Positions 15,196-24,945 of a DNA stretch of 64,000 nucleotides are shown here, in pieces. The translations under genes were made by a program, and so were the position numbers. The notes beneath the pieces were generated by a model. The model did not search any database. It had not been told where the DNA came from and worked only from the letters and a program-made list of their open reading frames with translations. How positions within the stretch are numbered: the stretch's first letter is position 1; each line of letters begins with the position of its first letter. Origin of the DNA: Hymenobacter cavernae (GTDB lineage: Bacteria > Bacteroidota > Bacteroidia > Cytophagales > Hymenobacteraceae); the NCBI RefSeq assembly GCF_014641455.1, contig NZ_BMHT01000001.1, positions 124,001 to 188,000 on the forward strand, read 5' to 3'.

Positions 15196-17322
15196 TTATG
15201 CCTGGTCGCCTTCTTTTTTGTCGGCAGCGTCGTCCGAGTCGAGCAGGTGCTTAGCCCGCTCTACTACGTCACCAGCTACTTCTTTGGCTTTCTCGAAAGC
15301 AGCCGAGTGCGTAGCAGCATCTACTGCGTCGCTGGCTACTTCCTTGGCTTTGTCGAAAGCAGCGGCAGCAGCACTGGTCACGCTGGCTAGGATGCCACCT
15401 TCAGCAGGAGCTTCAGCGGCAGGAGCCGGAGCTTCGGCCGCTGGAGCTGGAGCTGGAGCTTTCTTCTCAGCTTGGGCTTGCAGCTTCTGCTCGCCAGCCT
15501 GACGCTCGTTACCCATCATCCGGTCACGCAGGGCGCTTAGAGCGTCCAGGTCACCTAGGGTCGACTTCTCAGCCGGAGCCAGCTTCTTCGCGTCATTCTG
15601 CTTACCGTCAGCCTGAGTGTTGCCGGCAGGTTGGCCAGCGGCAGGCTTCTTCTTGGCGAACTTCGAATTGCGGTCGTCTTCCTGCTGCGCCTGCTGACCG
15701 AAAGTGGCCGAGTGCGACAGCACGATGCGACGGTCGTCTTTCGAGAATTCTACCACACGGAAGTCCAGCGTTTCGCCGTTCTCAGCGTTCGAGCCGTCTT
15801 CCTTCACCAGCGACTTCGGATACGCGAAGCCTTCGATGCCGTAAGGCAACTCGAGCACAGCGCCACGGTCGTTTTTCTCGGTGATGGTAGCGCGGTGAAC
15901 CGAGCCAGGGGTGAACACCGTCTGGAACGTATCCCAGGGGTTTTCCTCCAGCTGCTTGTGACCTAGGGCCAAGCGACGGTTTGCAACGTCCAGCTCCAGC
16001 ACCAGCACGTCCAGACGGTCACCAACCTTCACAACTTCCGAAGGATGCTTGATCTTCTTGGTCCACGACAGGTCCGAAACGTGCACGAGGCCGTCAACAC
16101 CTTCTTCCAGCTCTACGAACAGGCCGAAGTTGGTCAGGTTACGCACCAGACCGTTGTGCTTGGTACCTACAGCGTACTTCGTACCGAAGTCACCACGAGT
16201 CCAAGGATCTTCGGTCAGTTGCTTGATACCTAGGCTCATCTTGCGGTCGTCGCGGTCGAGCGTCAGGATCTGCGCTTCCACTACGTCACCCTGCTTGATG
16301 AAGTCCTGTGGGTTGCGCAGGTGCTGGCTCCAGCTCATTTCCGAAACGTGGATGAGGCCTTCTACGCCAGGGATGATTTCCATGAATGCGCCATAGTCGG
16401 CTACGTTCACGATGCGGCCTTTCACCTTCGAGCCTACGCCCATGTCGGCGGGCAGCGAATCCCATGGGTGCGGGGTCAACTGCTTCAAACCTAGGCTGAT
16501 ACGCTTCTTGGCTTCGTCGAAGTCCAGAACTACTACGTTCAGCTTCTGATCGAGCTGCAACACTTCGCTTGGGTGCGCGATGCGGCCCCACGAGATGTCG
16601 GTGATATGCAGCAGACCGTCGACACCACCTAGGTCGATGAACACGCCGAAGTTCGTCATGTTCTTGATAACGCCTTCGAGGATCTGGCCTTTCTCCAGGT
16701 TGTTGAGGATAGCTTCGCGCTGCTTCTCGAGGTCTTTCTCGATCAGGACTTTGTGCGAAACAACCACGTTGTCGAAAGCAGCGTTGATTTTTACTACTTT
16801 CACTTCCATGCGACGACCTACATAGATGTCGAAGTCACGGATCGGTTTCACGTCAATTTGCGAACCGGGCAAGAAAGCTTCTACGCCATCCAGCTCCATG
16901 ATGAGGCCGCCTTTAGTGCGACGCTTTACCACGCCTTCCAGCACGGTATCATTCTCCAGTGCATCGTAAATGGCCTTCCAAGCCTGCTTGATCTTCGCCT
17001 TCTTGCGCGACAAGATTAGCTGGCCGTTCAGGTCTTCCTGGTCTTCGATGAATACCTCTACCTGGTCGCCAACCTTCAGGTCGGGTAGGTCGCGGAATTC
17101 AGACAAGGGCACGAGGCCGTCCGATTTGAAGCCGATGTTCAGGATAACGTCGCGGTCGGTGATGCCGACTACCGTTCCCCGTACAACTTCTTCTTCCTGC
17201 ACGGTCGTCAGCGTGTCGCCGTACATCTGTTCCATGCGGGCGCGCTCCTCGGCGCTGTAATTGCCACCAAAGCCGCTAGCTCCGACGTTGTCCCAATCGA
17301 AGTTATCTACTACTTCTGCCAT
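15196..17322 (-). CDS. rpsA: 30S ribosomal protein S1
   Basis: S1 binds mRNA on the small ribosomal subunit and promotes translation initiation, which matters in Bacteroidota, where Shine-Dalgarno sequences are rare. The 708 residues contain six S1 repeats, recognisable at EVVRGTVVGITDRDVIL, VLEGVVKRRTKGGLI, ILEGVIKNMTNFGVF, VKGRIVNVADYGAFM, HNGLVRNLTNFGLF and HRATITEKNDRGAVL. A C-terminal extension of about 150 residues is Ala/Pro/Glu-rich and ends in two copies of an F-x-KAKEVA-x-D amphipathic unit. The extension is absent from E. coli S1 (557 residues). Confidence 0.96.
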   Translation of the reverse strand: MAEVVDNFDWDNVGASGFGGNYSAEERARMEQMYGDTLTTVQEEEVVRGTVVGITDRDVILNIGFKSDGLVPLSEFRDLPDLKVGDQVEVFIEDQEDLNGQLILSRKKAKIKQAWKAIYDALENDTVLEGVVKRRTKGGLIMELDGVEAFLPGSQIDVKPIRDFDIYVGRRMEVKVVKINAAFDNVVVSHKVLIEKDLEKQREAILNNLEKGQILEGVIKNMTNFGVFIDLGGVDGLLHITDISWGRIAHPSEVLQLDQKLNVVVLDFDEAKKRISLGLKQLTPHPWDSLPADMGVGSKVKGRIVNVADYGAFMEIIPGVEGLIHVSEMSWSQHLRNPQDFIKQGDVVEAQILTLDRDDRKMSLGIKQLTEDPWTRGDFGTKYAVGTKHNGLVRNLTNFGLFVELEEGVDGLVHVSDLSWTKKIKHPSEVVKVGDRLDVLVLELDVANRRLALGHKQLEENPWDTFQTVFTPGSVHRATITEKNDRGAVLELPYGIEGFAYPKSLVKEDGSNAENGETLDFRVVEFSKDDRRIVLSHSATFGQQAQQEDDRNSKFAKKKPAAGQPAGNTQADGKQNDAKKLAPAEKSTLGDLDALSALRDRMMGNERQAGEQKLQAQAEKKAPAPAPAAEAPAPAAEAPAEGGILASVTSAAAAAFDKAKEVASDAVDAATHSAAFEKAKEVAGDVVERAKHLLDSDDAADKKEGDQA
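15261..15363 (-). repeat. 60-bp tandem duplication inside the rpsA C-terminal extension
   Basis: The stretches 15261-15303 and 15321-15363 align almost base for base at a period of exactly 60 bp. They encode two successive 20-residue amphipathic segments that share FxKAKEVAxD. Confidence 0.75.
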
Positions 17323-18037
17323 ATTGGTCTGGGCCCTAGCTATACACGTTCCGACCTAGGGCCAACAGTCGGCACGCGTTGTTTGTAACTATCTGAAGCT
17401 CAGCATCAGACCCTACCACCCTGGAGGGGGCGCAAAGATACAGAATTCGGCTGAAGAAAAATAGCAGCAAGCAACTCAAAAGCTCTTTCCCTGATACGCT
17501 ATTTAACAAGGATTTACTCCCTCATTCTCTTTCTGATAAAGCACTACAGTAGGCGGCTCACCTAGACGCCCTTTTTAACCTACAAGTAGAACCAGTAAGG
17601 TACAGGCAGTACTTAATGGTGCTTATACCTAGACTTTCTAATACCTTTTTCTTTAGCAAAAAAATACAATTAACTATAAATATTATCTTGTTTATATATC
17701 TGGGAAAGTTCTACTAAATGATGCCAAAGTTTAATCTAGCTAATTTTCATTTTTACTTAATCTATGCAAGATGTGATTTATAGACCTCTAGGCTGAAAAC
17801 ATAGCTATACAGAAGAACACACCCTAAATAATAGGGCATTCAACCAGCATTGTGCTATGTTTATCGAATTACTACCTAAAAGCAACTACCCACATCATAA
17901 CAGATAGAATCGGCTATTTGACCTAGGATATGACACCTATTATTGAAAAAATGATCAAACACATTTGTTTTTCTTAAAAATATCATCTTCATTCGTTATA
18001 TTCTTTGAATTTTTTCCAATCAACCAAACTCTACCAC
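17323..18037. other. Long AT-rich spacer between divergent rpsA and susC
   Basis: About 715 bp without a convincing gene. The rpsA-proximal end carries a CCTAGG and the rpsA -7 box. The middle (17640-17990) is markedly AT-rich compared with the rest of the window. A near -7 box (TA-ttc-TTTG, one base too long) at 17999-18007 lies 30 bp before the susC ATG. A 17-mer at about 17828-17844 recurs at about 61836-61852. Confidence 0.6.
17433..17440 (-). promoter_or_regulatory. Putative rpsA promoter -7 box (TATCTTTG)
   Basis: Read on the minus strand this is an exact TAnnTTTG, about 110 bp upstream of the rpsA ATG. No TTTG is seen at the standard 19-bp spacing. The leader between it and rpsA is GC-rich and could hold regulatory structure. 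Confidence 0.5.
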
Positions 18038-21000
18038 ATGAGGAAAATTCTACTACTCTGCCTGTTTACAATACTTGCGCTGGCAGGCCATGAGTTGAGG
18101 GCGCAAAGCCGCGCTGTGTCCGGGAAAGTAGTCGGCCCTGACGGAGCTGGGCTACCAGGGGTTACTGTAGTTGTAAAAGGCACGTCTTTAGGTACATCAA
18201 CTAGCGTTGACGGCACTTACTCGTTGAACGCACCCGCTTCAGCAACCAGCTTAGTTTACTCATCAATTGGGTATGATTCGAAAACCGTTAACATCGGCAA
18301 CGAGTCAACCATCAACGTAACACTAGCCTCTAGTGCTACGGGCTTGGATGAGGTAGTAGTAGTTGGTTACGGCACCCAGGCCCGGCGCGACTTAACTGGT
18401 TCCGTAGCAACGATTAAAGGAGCAGAAATTGCTAATACTCCGGTTCAAAGTTTTGATCAAGCCTTACAGGGACGTGCGTCTGGTGTTAACATCACCACGC
18501 CGAACGGAGTGTTGAATAACGCTCCTGTTATCCGTATTCGGGGGGTAAACTCCATAACCCTAAGTTCAGCACCACTGGTTGTTATCGACGGTATTCCAGC
18601 CTTTAGCGGCAATACCTCCGCAGTAGGCAGCGTGCCGAACAATCCGCTCAGCAATCTTAACCCAAATGACATCGAGAGCCTGGAAGTGCTAAAGGATGCT
18701 TCTGCCGGTGCTATCTATGGTTCGCGTGCTGCTGGTGGTGTTATTCTGATTACGACTAAGAAAGGCAAGAAAGGCCAAAGCCGTGTAACACTTGATTCGT
18801 GGGCAGGCTGGTCGCAGCCAGTGCGCCTGTACGATGTGCTTAATGCCCAACAGTACATGGATATCAAAAATGAGGCGGTTCGGAACCTGAATGCAAACCG
18901 GGTAGCAGCTGGCGCAGCAGGCAACAACATAGAAGGCTTCCTTCCTTCCTATAATCCTGATGGCAGTCTGGTGGATACGCGCTGGTACGACTATGTTTAT
19001 CGGACGGGCTTCTCTACCTCTAACAATGTGAGCTTTTCGGGTGGTACTGACAAGACCAATTACTACTCGTCGGTAGGCTATACGAATCAGAAAGGCATGC
19101 TGGAAAAAAACCAGTTTAAGCGTTTGTCGGCTCGCTTGAACCTAGACCACAAAGTATACAAGAACTTCTCAATTGGTCTGCGGGTGGGCTACTCTAACAC
19201 CCAAAATTCATCACCAAACTCAGGCTCAGTTGGCGATGCAGCTTTTGGTATTGCTGGCCTAGGTCGTTTACCACTGGTACTTCCTCCTAACGTAGCTCCC
19301 CGGAATCCTGACGGCACCTATAATATTAGTGGTGCTGGCATAGGTCCAGGTGCTAACCTCAATCCGGGCGGACCGGCAGGTACACCACTTTTAACAAGCT
19401 ACTACAACCCTTTAGTAGATTTGGAGAATAACTACTTCAAATCTGACGGTAATGAAATTCAGGGAAGCGTTTATGCTAATTGGGAAATCATCAAAGGCTT
19501 AAATGCCCGTACTACATTCGGCATCAACAATATTTCTTTTGAAGACCGCGCTTTCTATACCTCTATTGCAGGTGATGCCTCCGGTAATGGCCAAGCTATT
19601 AACTACTACCGCACCAACAAGCGCTGGAACTGGCAGAATACGTTGCAATATGATCGGACGCTTGGAGAGAATCATAACTTCTCGCTGCTGCTAGGTAATG
19701 AACAGCAGCACACCGATGTGCTACGCTGGGGTGCCAACCGTACGGGTGTAGCCGACCCCTACTTCACTACTTTTCAAGGTGGCTACGCTAACGTAGCTGT
19801 AGCCGGCAACTTTCAAGGTGCAAACTACCTGTTATCGTATTTCGGTCGTTTGAACTACGACTTTGGAAAGAAGTACCTAGCTACCATCAACTTCCGGCGT
19901 GACGGTTACTCGGCTTTTGCGAAAAAGTGGGGCAACTTCTACGGAGCTTCGCTAGGTTACGTGATTTCAGAAGAAAGCTTCTGGAAAAATGTTGCTTTCT
20001 CCAATGTGCTTAGCTTCCTGAAAGTAACAGGTAGCTATGGTGAAGTTGGCAACAACCAAGGTATTGATGATTTTGCTTCGTTGCAGACATATGAGTCAAG
20101 CTTCTATGGCGCTAATTCTACGTTGTACTTCAGCGCACCCGGCAACAAGCGGCTAAATTGGGAAACCAGTAAGAAGACAGACGTTGGTGTTTCATTTGGT
20201 CTCCTACAGGACCGCCTCACAGGTGACTTTGCTTACTACAGGAACCTGGTTGATGGTATGATCCTCCGTATTCCGCAGGCTCCGTCGAAGGGTATTCCAG
20301 GTGGTACTCCTGGTGATGTAACCAATATCAACATCAACTCTATTCTGGACAACGTGGGCTCGATGCGTAACACAGGTATCGAACTCAATCTACGGTTCAA
20401 CGCTATCCAAAAGGCAGATTTCAATTGGACTATCAGTGGCAATCTCACTACGCTGAAGAACCAGGTTTTAACATTAGCTAACGAAGGACAGCGCATTGGC
20501 ACAGCTACATCTGGTTCAGAGACTGTCAACTATACACAAGCAGGCGAGTCAGTAGGACAGATCCTAGCTGTGCCTTCACTTGGTGTAGATCCTAATAACG
20601 GTCGCCGAATGATTCAGAAGGCCGATGGCACTGTGGCAGAGTACGACCACCAAGGTGCTGGGTGGACGGACCGCGAGGGAAAAGCTACTACGGCTCCTAA
20701 TCAGTTGGTAGATGGCAAATACTACGGTCCGACCCTGCCGAAGTGGTATGGTGGCTTTGATAATACATTCCGCTACAAAGGCTTAGACCTAGGTGTTTTC
20801 ATTCAGTTCTCTGGCGGTAACTACATCTACAACGGTACCAAGGCTGGCCTGCATGATCAGCGCTTTTGGAACAACGACGTTGACATCCTAGAACGCTGGA
20901 CTCCGGAACACACAGATACAGAATGGCCACGTGTGGTGTACGGCGACAACATTTCTAACGGCTCAGCTCTGATTATGTCTTCAAACGTAGAAAAAGGTGA

Positions 21001-21250
21001 CTTCGCCCGCCTGCGGAACGTAGCTCTTGGCTACACCCTGAAGCCAACTGTGCTGAGCAGGATTGGGGTTTCTACTGCCCGCTTTTACGTGCAAGTTCAG
21101 AACGCTGCTCTGCTAACTAAATACACAGGTATTGATCCAGAAATCTCCACGAACTCATCGGGCTCAAGCGCTAATACGGGTTCAGGCGTTGACCGCAACT
21201 CAGTTGGTCAGGCTCGGACTTACACCGTAGGATTCAACATTGGTTTCTAG
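18038..21250 (+). CDS. SusC/RagA-family TonB-linked outer membrane transporter
   Basis: The protein imports glycans or peptides through the outer membrane, powered by TonB. The ATG at 18038 is chosen because it opens a signal peptide (MRKILLLCLFTILALAGHELRAQ); about 1070 residues result. After the signal comes a CarboxypepD_reg-like beta-sandwich (SGKVVGPDGAGLPGVTVVVKGT), then the TonB-box region LDEVVVVGYGTQARRDLTGSV, the plug with PLVVIDGIP and LKDASAGAIYGSRAAGGVILITT, and a 22-stranded barrel ending in an aromatic F-N-I-G-F. The gene is followed by its SusD partner. Codon use is more A/T-rich at third positions than in neighbouring core genes. The substrate cannot be told. Confidence 0.95.
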   Translation: MRKILLLCLFTILALAGHELRAQSRAVSGKVVGPDGAGLPGVTVVVKGTSLGTSTSVDGTYSLNAPASATSLVYSSIGYDSKTVNIGNESTINVTLASSATGLDEVVVVGYGTQARRDLTGSVATIKGAEIANTPVQSFDQALQGRASGVNITTPNGVLNNAPVIRIRGVNSITLSSAPLVVIDGIPAFSGNTSAVGSVPNNPLSNLNPNDIESLEVLKDASAGAIYGSRAAGGVILITTKKGKKGQSRVTLDSWAGWSQPVRLYDVLNAQQYMDIKNEAVRNLNANRVAAGAAGNNIEGFLPSYNPDGSLVDTRWYDYVYRTGFSTSNNVSFSGGTDKTNYYSSVGYTNQKGMLEKNQFKRLSARLNLDHKVYKNFSIGLRVGYSNTQNSSPNSGSVGDAAFGIAGLGRLPLVLPPNVAPRNPDGTYNISGAGIGPGANLNPGGPAGTPLLTSYYNPLVDLENNYFKSDGNEIQGSVYANWEIIKGLNARTTFGINNISFEDRAFYTSIAGDASGNGQAINYYRTNKRWNWQNTLQYDRTLGENHNFSLLLGNEQQHTDVLRWGANRTGVADPYFTTFQGGYANVAVAGNFQGANYLLSYFGRLNYDFGKKYLATINFRRDGYSAFAKKWGNFYGASLGYVISEESFWKNVAFSNVLSFLKVTGSYGEVGNNQGIDDFASLQTYESSFYGANSTLYFSAPGNKRLNWETSKKTDVGVSFGLLQDRLTGDFAYYRNLVDGMILRIPQAPSKGIPGGTPGDVTNININSILDNVGSMRNTGIELNLRFNAIQKADFNWTISGNLTTLKNQVLTLANEGQRIGTATSGSETVNYTQAGESVGQILAVPSLGVDPNNGRRMIQKADGTVAEYDHQGAGWTDREGKATTAPNQLVDGKYYGPTLPKWYGGFDNTFRYKGLDLGVFIQFSGGNYIYNGTKAGLHDQRFWNNDVDILERWTPEHTDTEWPRVVYGDNISNGSALIMSSNVEKGDFARLRNVALGYTLKPTVLSRIGVSTARFYVQVQNAALLTKYTGIDPEISTNSSGSSANTGSGVDRNSVGQARTYTVGFNIGF

Positions 21251-21277
21251 GTTTCAAAAGCAGTACTCTTCCTTCTA

Positions 21278-22804
21278 ATGAATACATCAATAAAGAAAAA
21301 AGCGGCCATGGTGGCTTGCTTGGCACTGCTAGGCATAGGTGCGCCTTCGTGCGATACTGATCAACTTAATCCAGTTCCAGAAGCTGCCCTTCTCCCTGAA
21401 GCTGTATATGACACACCCGCCCGTGTTTCTCTACAGATCAACTCCTTATACTCGTACGTAAAGGTTGGCAACTTTTTGGGTGGGCGCTACCAAGTATATG
21501 GCGACGTTCGGGCTGATGATTTTCTGAATCGCACTTCGAATGCAATTACTGCCCTACAGGTGTGGAATCACACATTGACAGAAACCTCTCAGAACGATGT
21601 AATTAACCTCTGGACAGCTGGATATCAAGCTATCAACCAGATTAATGTCTTCCTAGCAGGCCTTGACGCTAATACGAGCAAGTTTGTAGCACCTATTTTC
21701 CCAGAGAGTTTTGCTACTACGACTGCTGTCAACTATCAGGCTGAAGCTCGATTTCTACGGGCACTGAGCTATTATTCACTCCTACAGCTTTACGCTAAGC
21801 CTTATACCGATAACAACGGCAATAATCCGGGCTTGCCCCTACGTCTGCAAGCTGAATCTGACCTGACCAATAACGATCTAGCTCGGAGTTCAGTAGCCGA
21901 TGTTTACAAGCAAATAGTAGCGGATTTAGAATACGCTGAGCAGAACTTGCCACTAAGCTATTCTAGCTCTATCCTAAATGTTACCCGGGCACACCGCAAC
22001 ACGGCCATTGCGCTCAAGACACGTGTTTACTTAAGTATGGGCCTCTACGATGATGTAATTCGAGAAGCCAACAAAATTGTCTCGCTTACTGCTCCATTTA
22101 CAGCAACCAGAGGAGTAGCACATGCCTTGAGCCCGTCCATAGCAGCAGTATTTGCTCCACCGCAAGAAACATCAGAAAGCATCCTAAGCTTTCCGTTCAC
22201 GACTCAGAACCAGCCTGGTACGCAAAACCAGTTAGCTTACTATTACCTTCCTGCTTCATTAGGTGGTACGAACCCAGAGTTTAGCTTGAACTCAGCCGGT
22301 ATCCTCGCTAACCCTGCTTGGCCGGCCAACGATGCTCGTCGCACCAGCTTTGTAACGACTATTGGCACTGCATCGTACCTTAAAAAGTACCCTACAGGTT
22401 CTGCTAGTGGTTGGACCGATAAGGCGCCCGTAATCCGGTATGCCGAAGTGCTACTGAGCTTGGCGGAGGCTCGCTTCCGTACTGCTGGCCCTAAGGACCC
22501 ACAGGCGGTAGCTATTCTAAACACAATACTTCAGCGCTCCAATCCAGCGCCGGTTACTACTCCGCCTACTCCACCGGTTACTTTCCCGGAGTTTAAAACG
22601 GTAGACGAAGCCGTTAATGCGACCTTGCTACAGAGGCGAATTGAATTCCTGGGCGAAGGTATTCGCAACATCGACCTCATGCGACTGAAGGCAACCATTC
22701 CCGGCAAAGGCTCTGTGCCTGCAATCACACCTGATAAGCCAAATTATATTTGGCCAATTCCTGCTACAGAGCTAGCAGCCAACCGGGCAATGACACGTAA
22801 TTAG
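21278..22804 (+). CDS. SusD/RagB-family nutrient-binding outer membrane lipoprotein
   Basis: The SusD partner forms the lid over SusC and binds the substrate at the cell surface. The 508 residues start with a lipoprotein signal (ACLALLGIGAPSC, lipid Cys25) followed by an acidic DTDQ stretch of the kind that directs surface export. Conserved blocks are LWTAGYQAINQINVFLAGL, AEARFLRALSYYSLLQLYAKPY, VIRYAEVLLSLAEARF and the C-terminal RRIEFLGEGIRNIDLMRL. It starts 27 bp after susC, so the two are an operon. No glycoside hydrolase, sulfatase or sigma/anti-sigma regulator is adjacent, so this is an orphan pair. Confidence 0.94.
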   Translation: MNTSIKKKAAMVACLALLGIGAPSCDTDQLNPVPEAALLPEAVYDTPARVSLQINSLYSYVKVGNFLGGRYQVYGDVRADDFLNRTSNAITALQVWNHTLTETSQNDVINLWTAGYQAINQINVFLAGLDANTSKFVAPIFPESFATTTAVNYQAEARFLRALSYYSLLQLYAKPYTDNNGNNPGLPLRLQAESDLTNNDLARSSVADVYKQIVADLEYAEQNLPLSYSSSILNVTRAHRNTAIALKTRVYLSMGLYDDVIREANKIVSLTAPFTATRGVAHALSPSIAAVFAPPQETSESILSFPFTTQNQPGTQNQLAYYYLPASLGGTNPEFSLNSAGILANPAWPANDARRTSFVTTIGTASYLKKYPTGSASGWTDKAPVIRYAEVLLSLAEARFRTAGPKDPQAVAILNTILQRSNPAPVTTPPTPPVTFPEFKTVDEAVNATLLQRRIEFLGEGIRNIDLMRLKATIPGKGSVPAITPDKPNYIWPIPATELAANRAMTRN

Positions 22805-22816
22805 TAGTCTGAGTTC

Positions 22817-22860
22817 TTCAATAAAAAGGCCTTCCCGAGTGGGAAGGCCTTTTTATTGAA
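22817..22860. terminator. Bidirectional terminator between susD and the desaturase
   Basis: A perfect 20-bp stem (22817-22836 with 22841-22860) has a GAGT loop and internal A5/T5 tracts, followed immediately by CCTAGG. It serves two convergent genes. Confidence 0.92.
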
Positions 22861-22887
22861 CCTAGGTTTAATATCAGAAACAGGCTG

Positions 22888-23952
22888 CTACTTGCGTCCC
22901 ATCTCGCGCAGGTGCGCGACGTGCGATGCTACTGCGTAGCGCATCTTAGGGTATTCGTTGTACTCAACCCCAAACTCAGCGCAAGCCTGCTTGATGATCT
23001 TGTTCAGAGCGGGATAGTGAACGTGCGAAATCGTGGGGAATAAGTGGTGTTCTACCTGGAAGTTCAGGCCACCTACCAACCAGCTGATAACTTTATTATC
23101 GGTGGCGAAGTTGGCGGTGGTTCTGATCTGGTGGATGGCCCACTCATCTTCCAGCTTGTGCGTGATTTCATCGGGCATGGGGAAGGCCGCGTGCTCGACG
23201 GTGTGCGCTAGCTGGAACACAATGCTCATGGTGAAGCCAACCACCGTAGTGAATACGATAAAGCCAATCAGCCACGCCCAAAAGCCTACCATATAAATAG
23301 GTAGCACCATAAACAGACCTAGGTGTAGCGCCTTGAAACCCCAGAACACGGATTGATCGATAGCGCTCATCTTCTTGATGGGCATGGCGCCGATCTTGCC
23401 TTTGAAGTACTTCTGGTAGTCCATGAAGAAGATCCAGGCAATGAAGAGAAGGGAGTAGAAAAACCAGAAGTACAGGTGCTGAAAACGGTGCATCTTGTAG
23501 CGCGGCTGGGTGCTGCTCAGGCGCAGCCAAGGCTGGGCATCAATGTCGTCATCCACACCATCTACGTTGGTGTACATGTGGTGAATGAGGTTATGTTTCA
23601 TGTTCCACATGAAGCTGTTGCCACCTAGCACATTCAGCGTAAAGGAGGCAAACTGATTGATCCACTTCGACTTGCTGAAGCTACCATGGGCGCCATCGTG
23701 CATCACGTTGAAACCGATTGCAGACCCAATGAGGCCTAGCAGCGCACATTCGGCCAGCGCTACCCAGCCGGGCGGCGTCAGAAACACCAGGTGCAGGTAA
23801 ACGGCTACAAAAGAAGCCGTGAGAATAATAGCTTTGACAAACAGGCTAGCATCGCCGGTAGTTGCTTTGCCAGCTTCCGCGAAGTAGTCGTTGATTCTGG
23901 TTTTAAGCTCAGTGTGAAAAGACCGCGAAGCCGCGAATTTGGGGATTGACAT
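22888..23952 (-). CDS. Membrane fatty acid desaturase (acyl-lipid/acyl-CoA type)
   Basis: This di-iron membrane enzyme introduces a double bond into fatty acyl chains, adjusting membrane fluidity. The 354 residues carry the three histidine boxes: HDGAH (85-89), HNLIHH (120-125) and QVEHH (299-303). The Q-x-x-HH form of the third box is typical of front-end (delta-5/delta-6-like) desaturases, here without a fused cytochrome b5. Hydrophobic segments lie at about 40-58, 65-83 and 160-260. It is a single gene with its own -7 box. Regiospecificity cannot be read from the sequence. Confidence 0.92.
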   Translation of the reverse strand: MSIPKFAASRSFHTELKTRINDYFAEAGKATTGDASLFVKAIILTASFVAVYLHLVFLTPPGWVALAECALLGLIGSAIGFNVMHDGAHGSFSKSKWINQFASFTLNVLGGNSFMWNMKHNLIHHMYTNVDGVDDDIDAQPWLRLSSTQPRYKMHRFQHLYFWFFYSLLFIAWIFFMDYQKYFKGKIGAMPIKKMSAIDQSVFWGFKALHLGLFMVLPIYMVGFWAWLIGFIVFTTVVGFTMSIVFQLAHTVEHAAFPMPDEITHKLEDEWAIHQIRTTANFATDNKVISWLVGGLNFQVEHHLFPTISHVHYPALNKIIKQACAEFGVEYNEYPKMRYAVASHVAHLREMGRK

Positions 23953-23977
23953 CAGGAAGCATTAGGTGAACTACCAG

Positions 23978-23985
23978 CAAAGGTA
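23978..23985 (-). promoter_or_regulatory. Putative desaturase promoter -7 box (TACCTTTG)
   Basis: Read on the minus strand this is an exact TAnnTTTG, 26 bp before the ATG. The rest of the spacer up to 24336 (about 350 bp) is AT-rich, and I see no gene or clear repeat in it. Confidence 0.5.
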
Positions 23986-24336
23986 GAACTCCTTTAACCT
24001 GTATGGCTCAGCTTTGATTCAGTTGCTGGTTATGAAAAGCCTACGAGACTCCGGATAGTACCTTTACTAAAGAGCATTATACTGCTTAAGTGACTCAGCT
24101 TGTCGCTATTTAGCATGGATGTATATAATTATGACTGCTCTAAAAACCTTACCTAGCATTTTTACTTCTCCACCGGCCAACTAACGAGTTTAGCAGAAGA
24201 GATAGCCTCCTAGCAACTAACGCTGAGCCTGCAAAAGAAGGACCACCTGAATCAGGACTTACTTGCGTTCATGAGCAACCTGTAAATACCTCGACAGCTA
24301 GCTCTGCTTACGAAGCCTTCCTAAGCTTGAAAACAC

Positions 24337-24366
24337 AAAAAAGCCACCCGCTGGGGTGGCTTTTTC
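24337..24366 (-). terminator. Terminator at the end of the HNH gene
   Basis: AAAAAGCCACCC / GGGTGGCTTTTT with a GCTG loop overlaps the stop codon region of the HNH gene. A-tracts on one side and T-tracts on the other allow termination in the minus direction. Confidence 0.85.
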
Positions 24367-24859
24367 AGTTGAGGTAGTCGTGCCAGTTTTGGTCTATGGT
24401 GCCGGCACTAAGCTTTAAGAAACCAGATAAAGTTGGTTTTTTGGGCTGCTGACGTATCGTGAGACCGGCTTCGTGCGGAGTGCGGTGCCCTTTGGCATGG
24501 TTGCAACGGGCGCAAGCCGTGAGTAAGTTCGTCCACGACGACTCACCACCGCGGCTGCGGGGCAGCACGTGGTCGAGGGTCAGGTTTTTGGTCGAGCCGC
24601 AGTACTGACACTCAAAATGGTCGCGCTTCATGATGTTGTGGCGGCTCAGGGCAATGCCTTTGTAGGGCACCCGCACGTAGCGCTGCAACCGAATGATGCT
24701 AGGTTTAGGATAGGCCTGGCTGATGGTGCGCAGCGTGCCGTGTTCCGACTTAGCTATCATCTCGGCTTTGTCGAGAAAGAGTAGCACGAAAGCCTTCTGC
24801 ACGCTGCACAGCGTAATGGCAGTGTAGTCGCCATTCAAAACAAGAACTTTTTGGTCCAT
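24365..24859 (-). CDS. HNH endonuclease family protein
   Basis: The 164-residue protein has a C-terminal HNH fold with zinc-binding pairs CQYC and CARC. The core is STKNLTLDHVLPRSRGG, followed by WTNLLTACARCNHAKGHRT. The N-terminal half (KVLVLNGDYTAITLCSVQKAFVLLFL) is typical of the stand-alone HNH proteins widespread in Bacteroidota, Cyanobacteria and other phyla. Their biological role is not established; they are not part of a recognisable restriction or phage system here. It is flanked by ordinary housekeeping genes with no mobile-element signs. Confidence 0.9.
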   Translation of the reverse strand: MDQKVLVLNGDYTAITLCSVQKAFVLLFLDKAEMIAKSEHGTLRTISQAYPKPSIIRLQRYVRVPYKGIALSRHNIMKRDHFECQYCGSTKNLTLDHVLPRSRGGESSWTNLLTACARCNHAKGHRTPHEAGLTIRQQPKKPTLSGFLKLSAGTIDQNWHDYLN

Positions 24860-24945
24860 ACGCTTGGTCCGGTGGAATCTGGTCTAGCGGAAAGCTAGGT
24901 GATTCTAAGCGTATTAACAATAGGCTCTCGTGGTTAGTTTAGGTA

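Noticed and set aside
24365..24859. HNH gene considered as part of a restriction, phage or homing system
   Set aside because: No methyltransferase, phage or intron features adjoin it, and this stand-alone HNH type is widespread in chromosomes.
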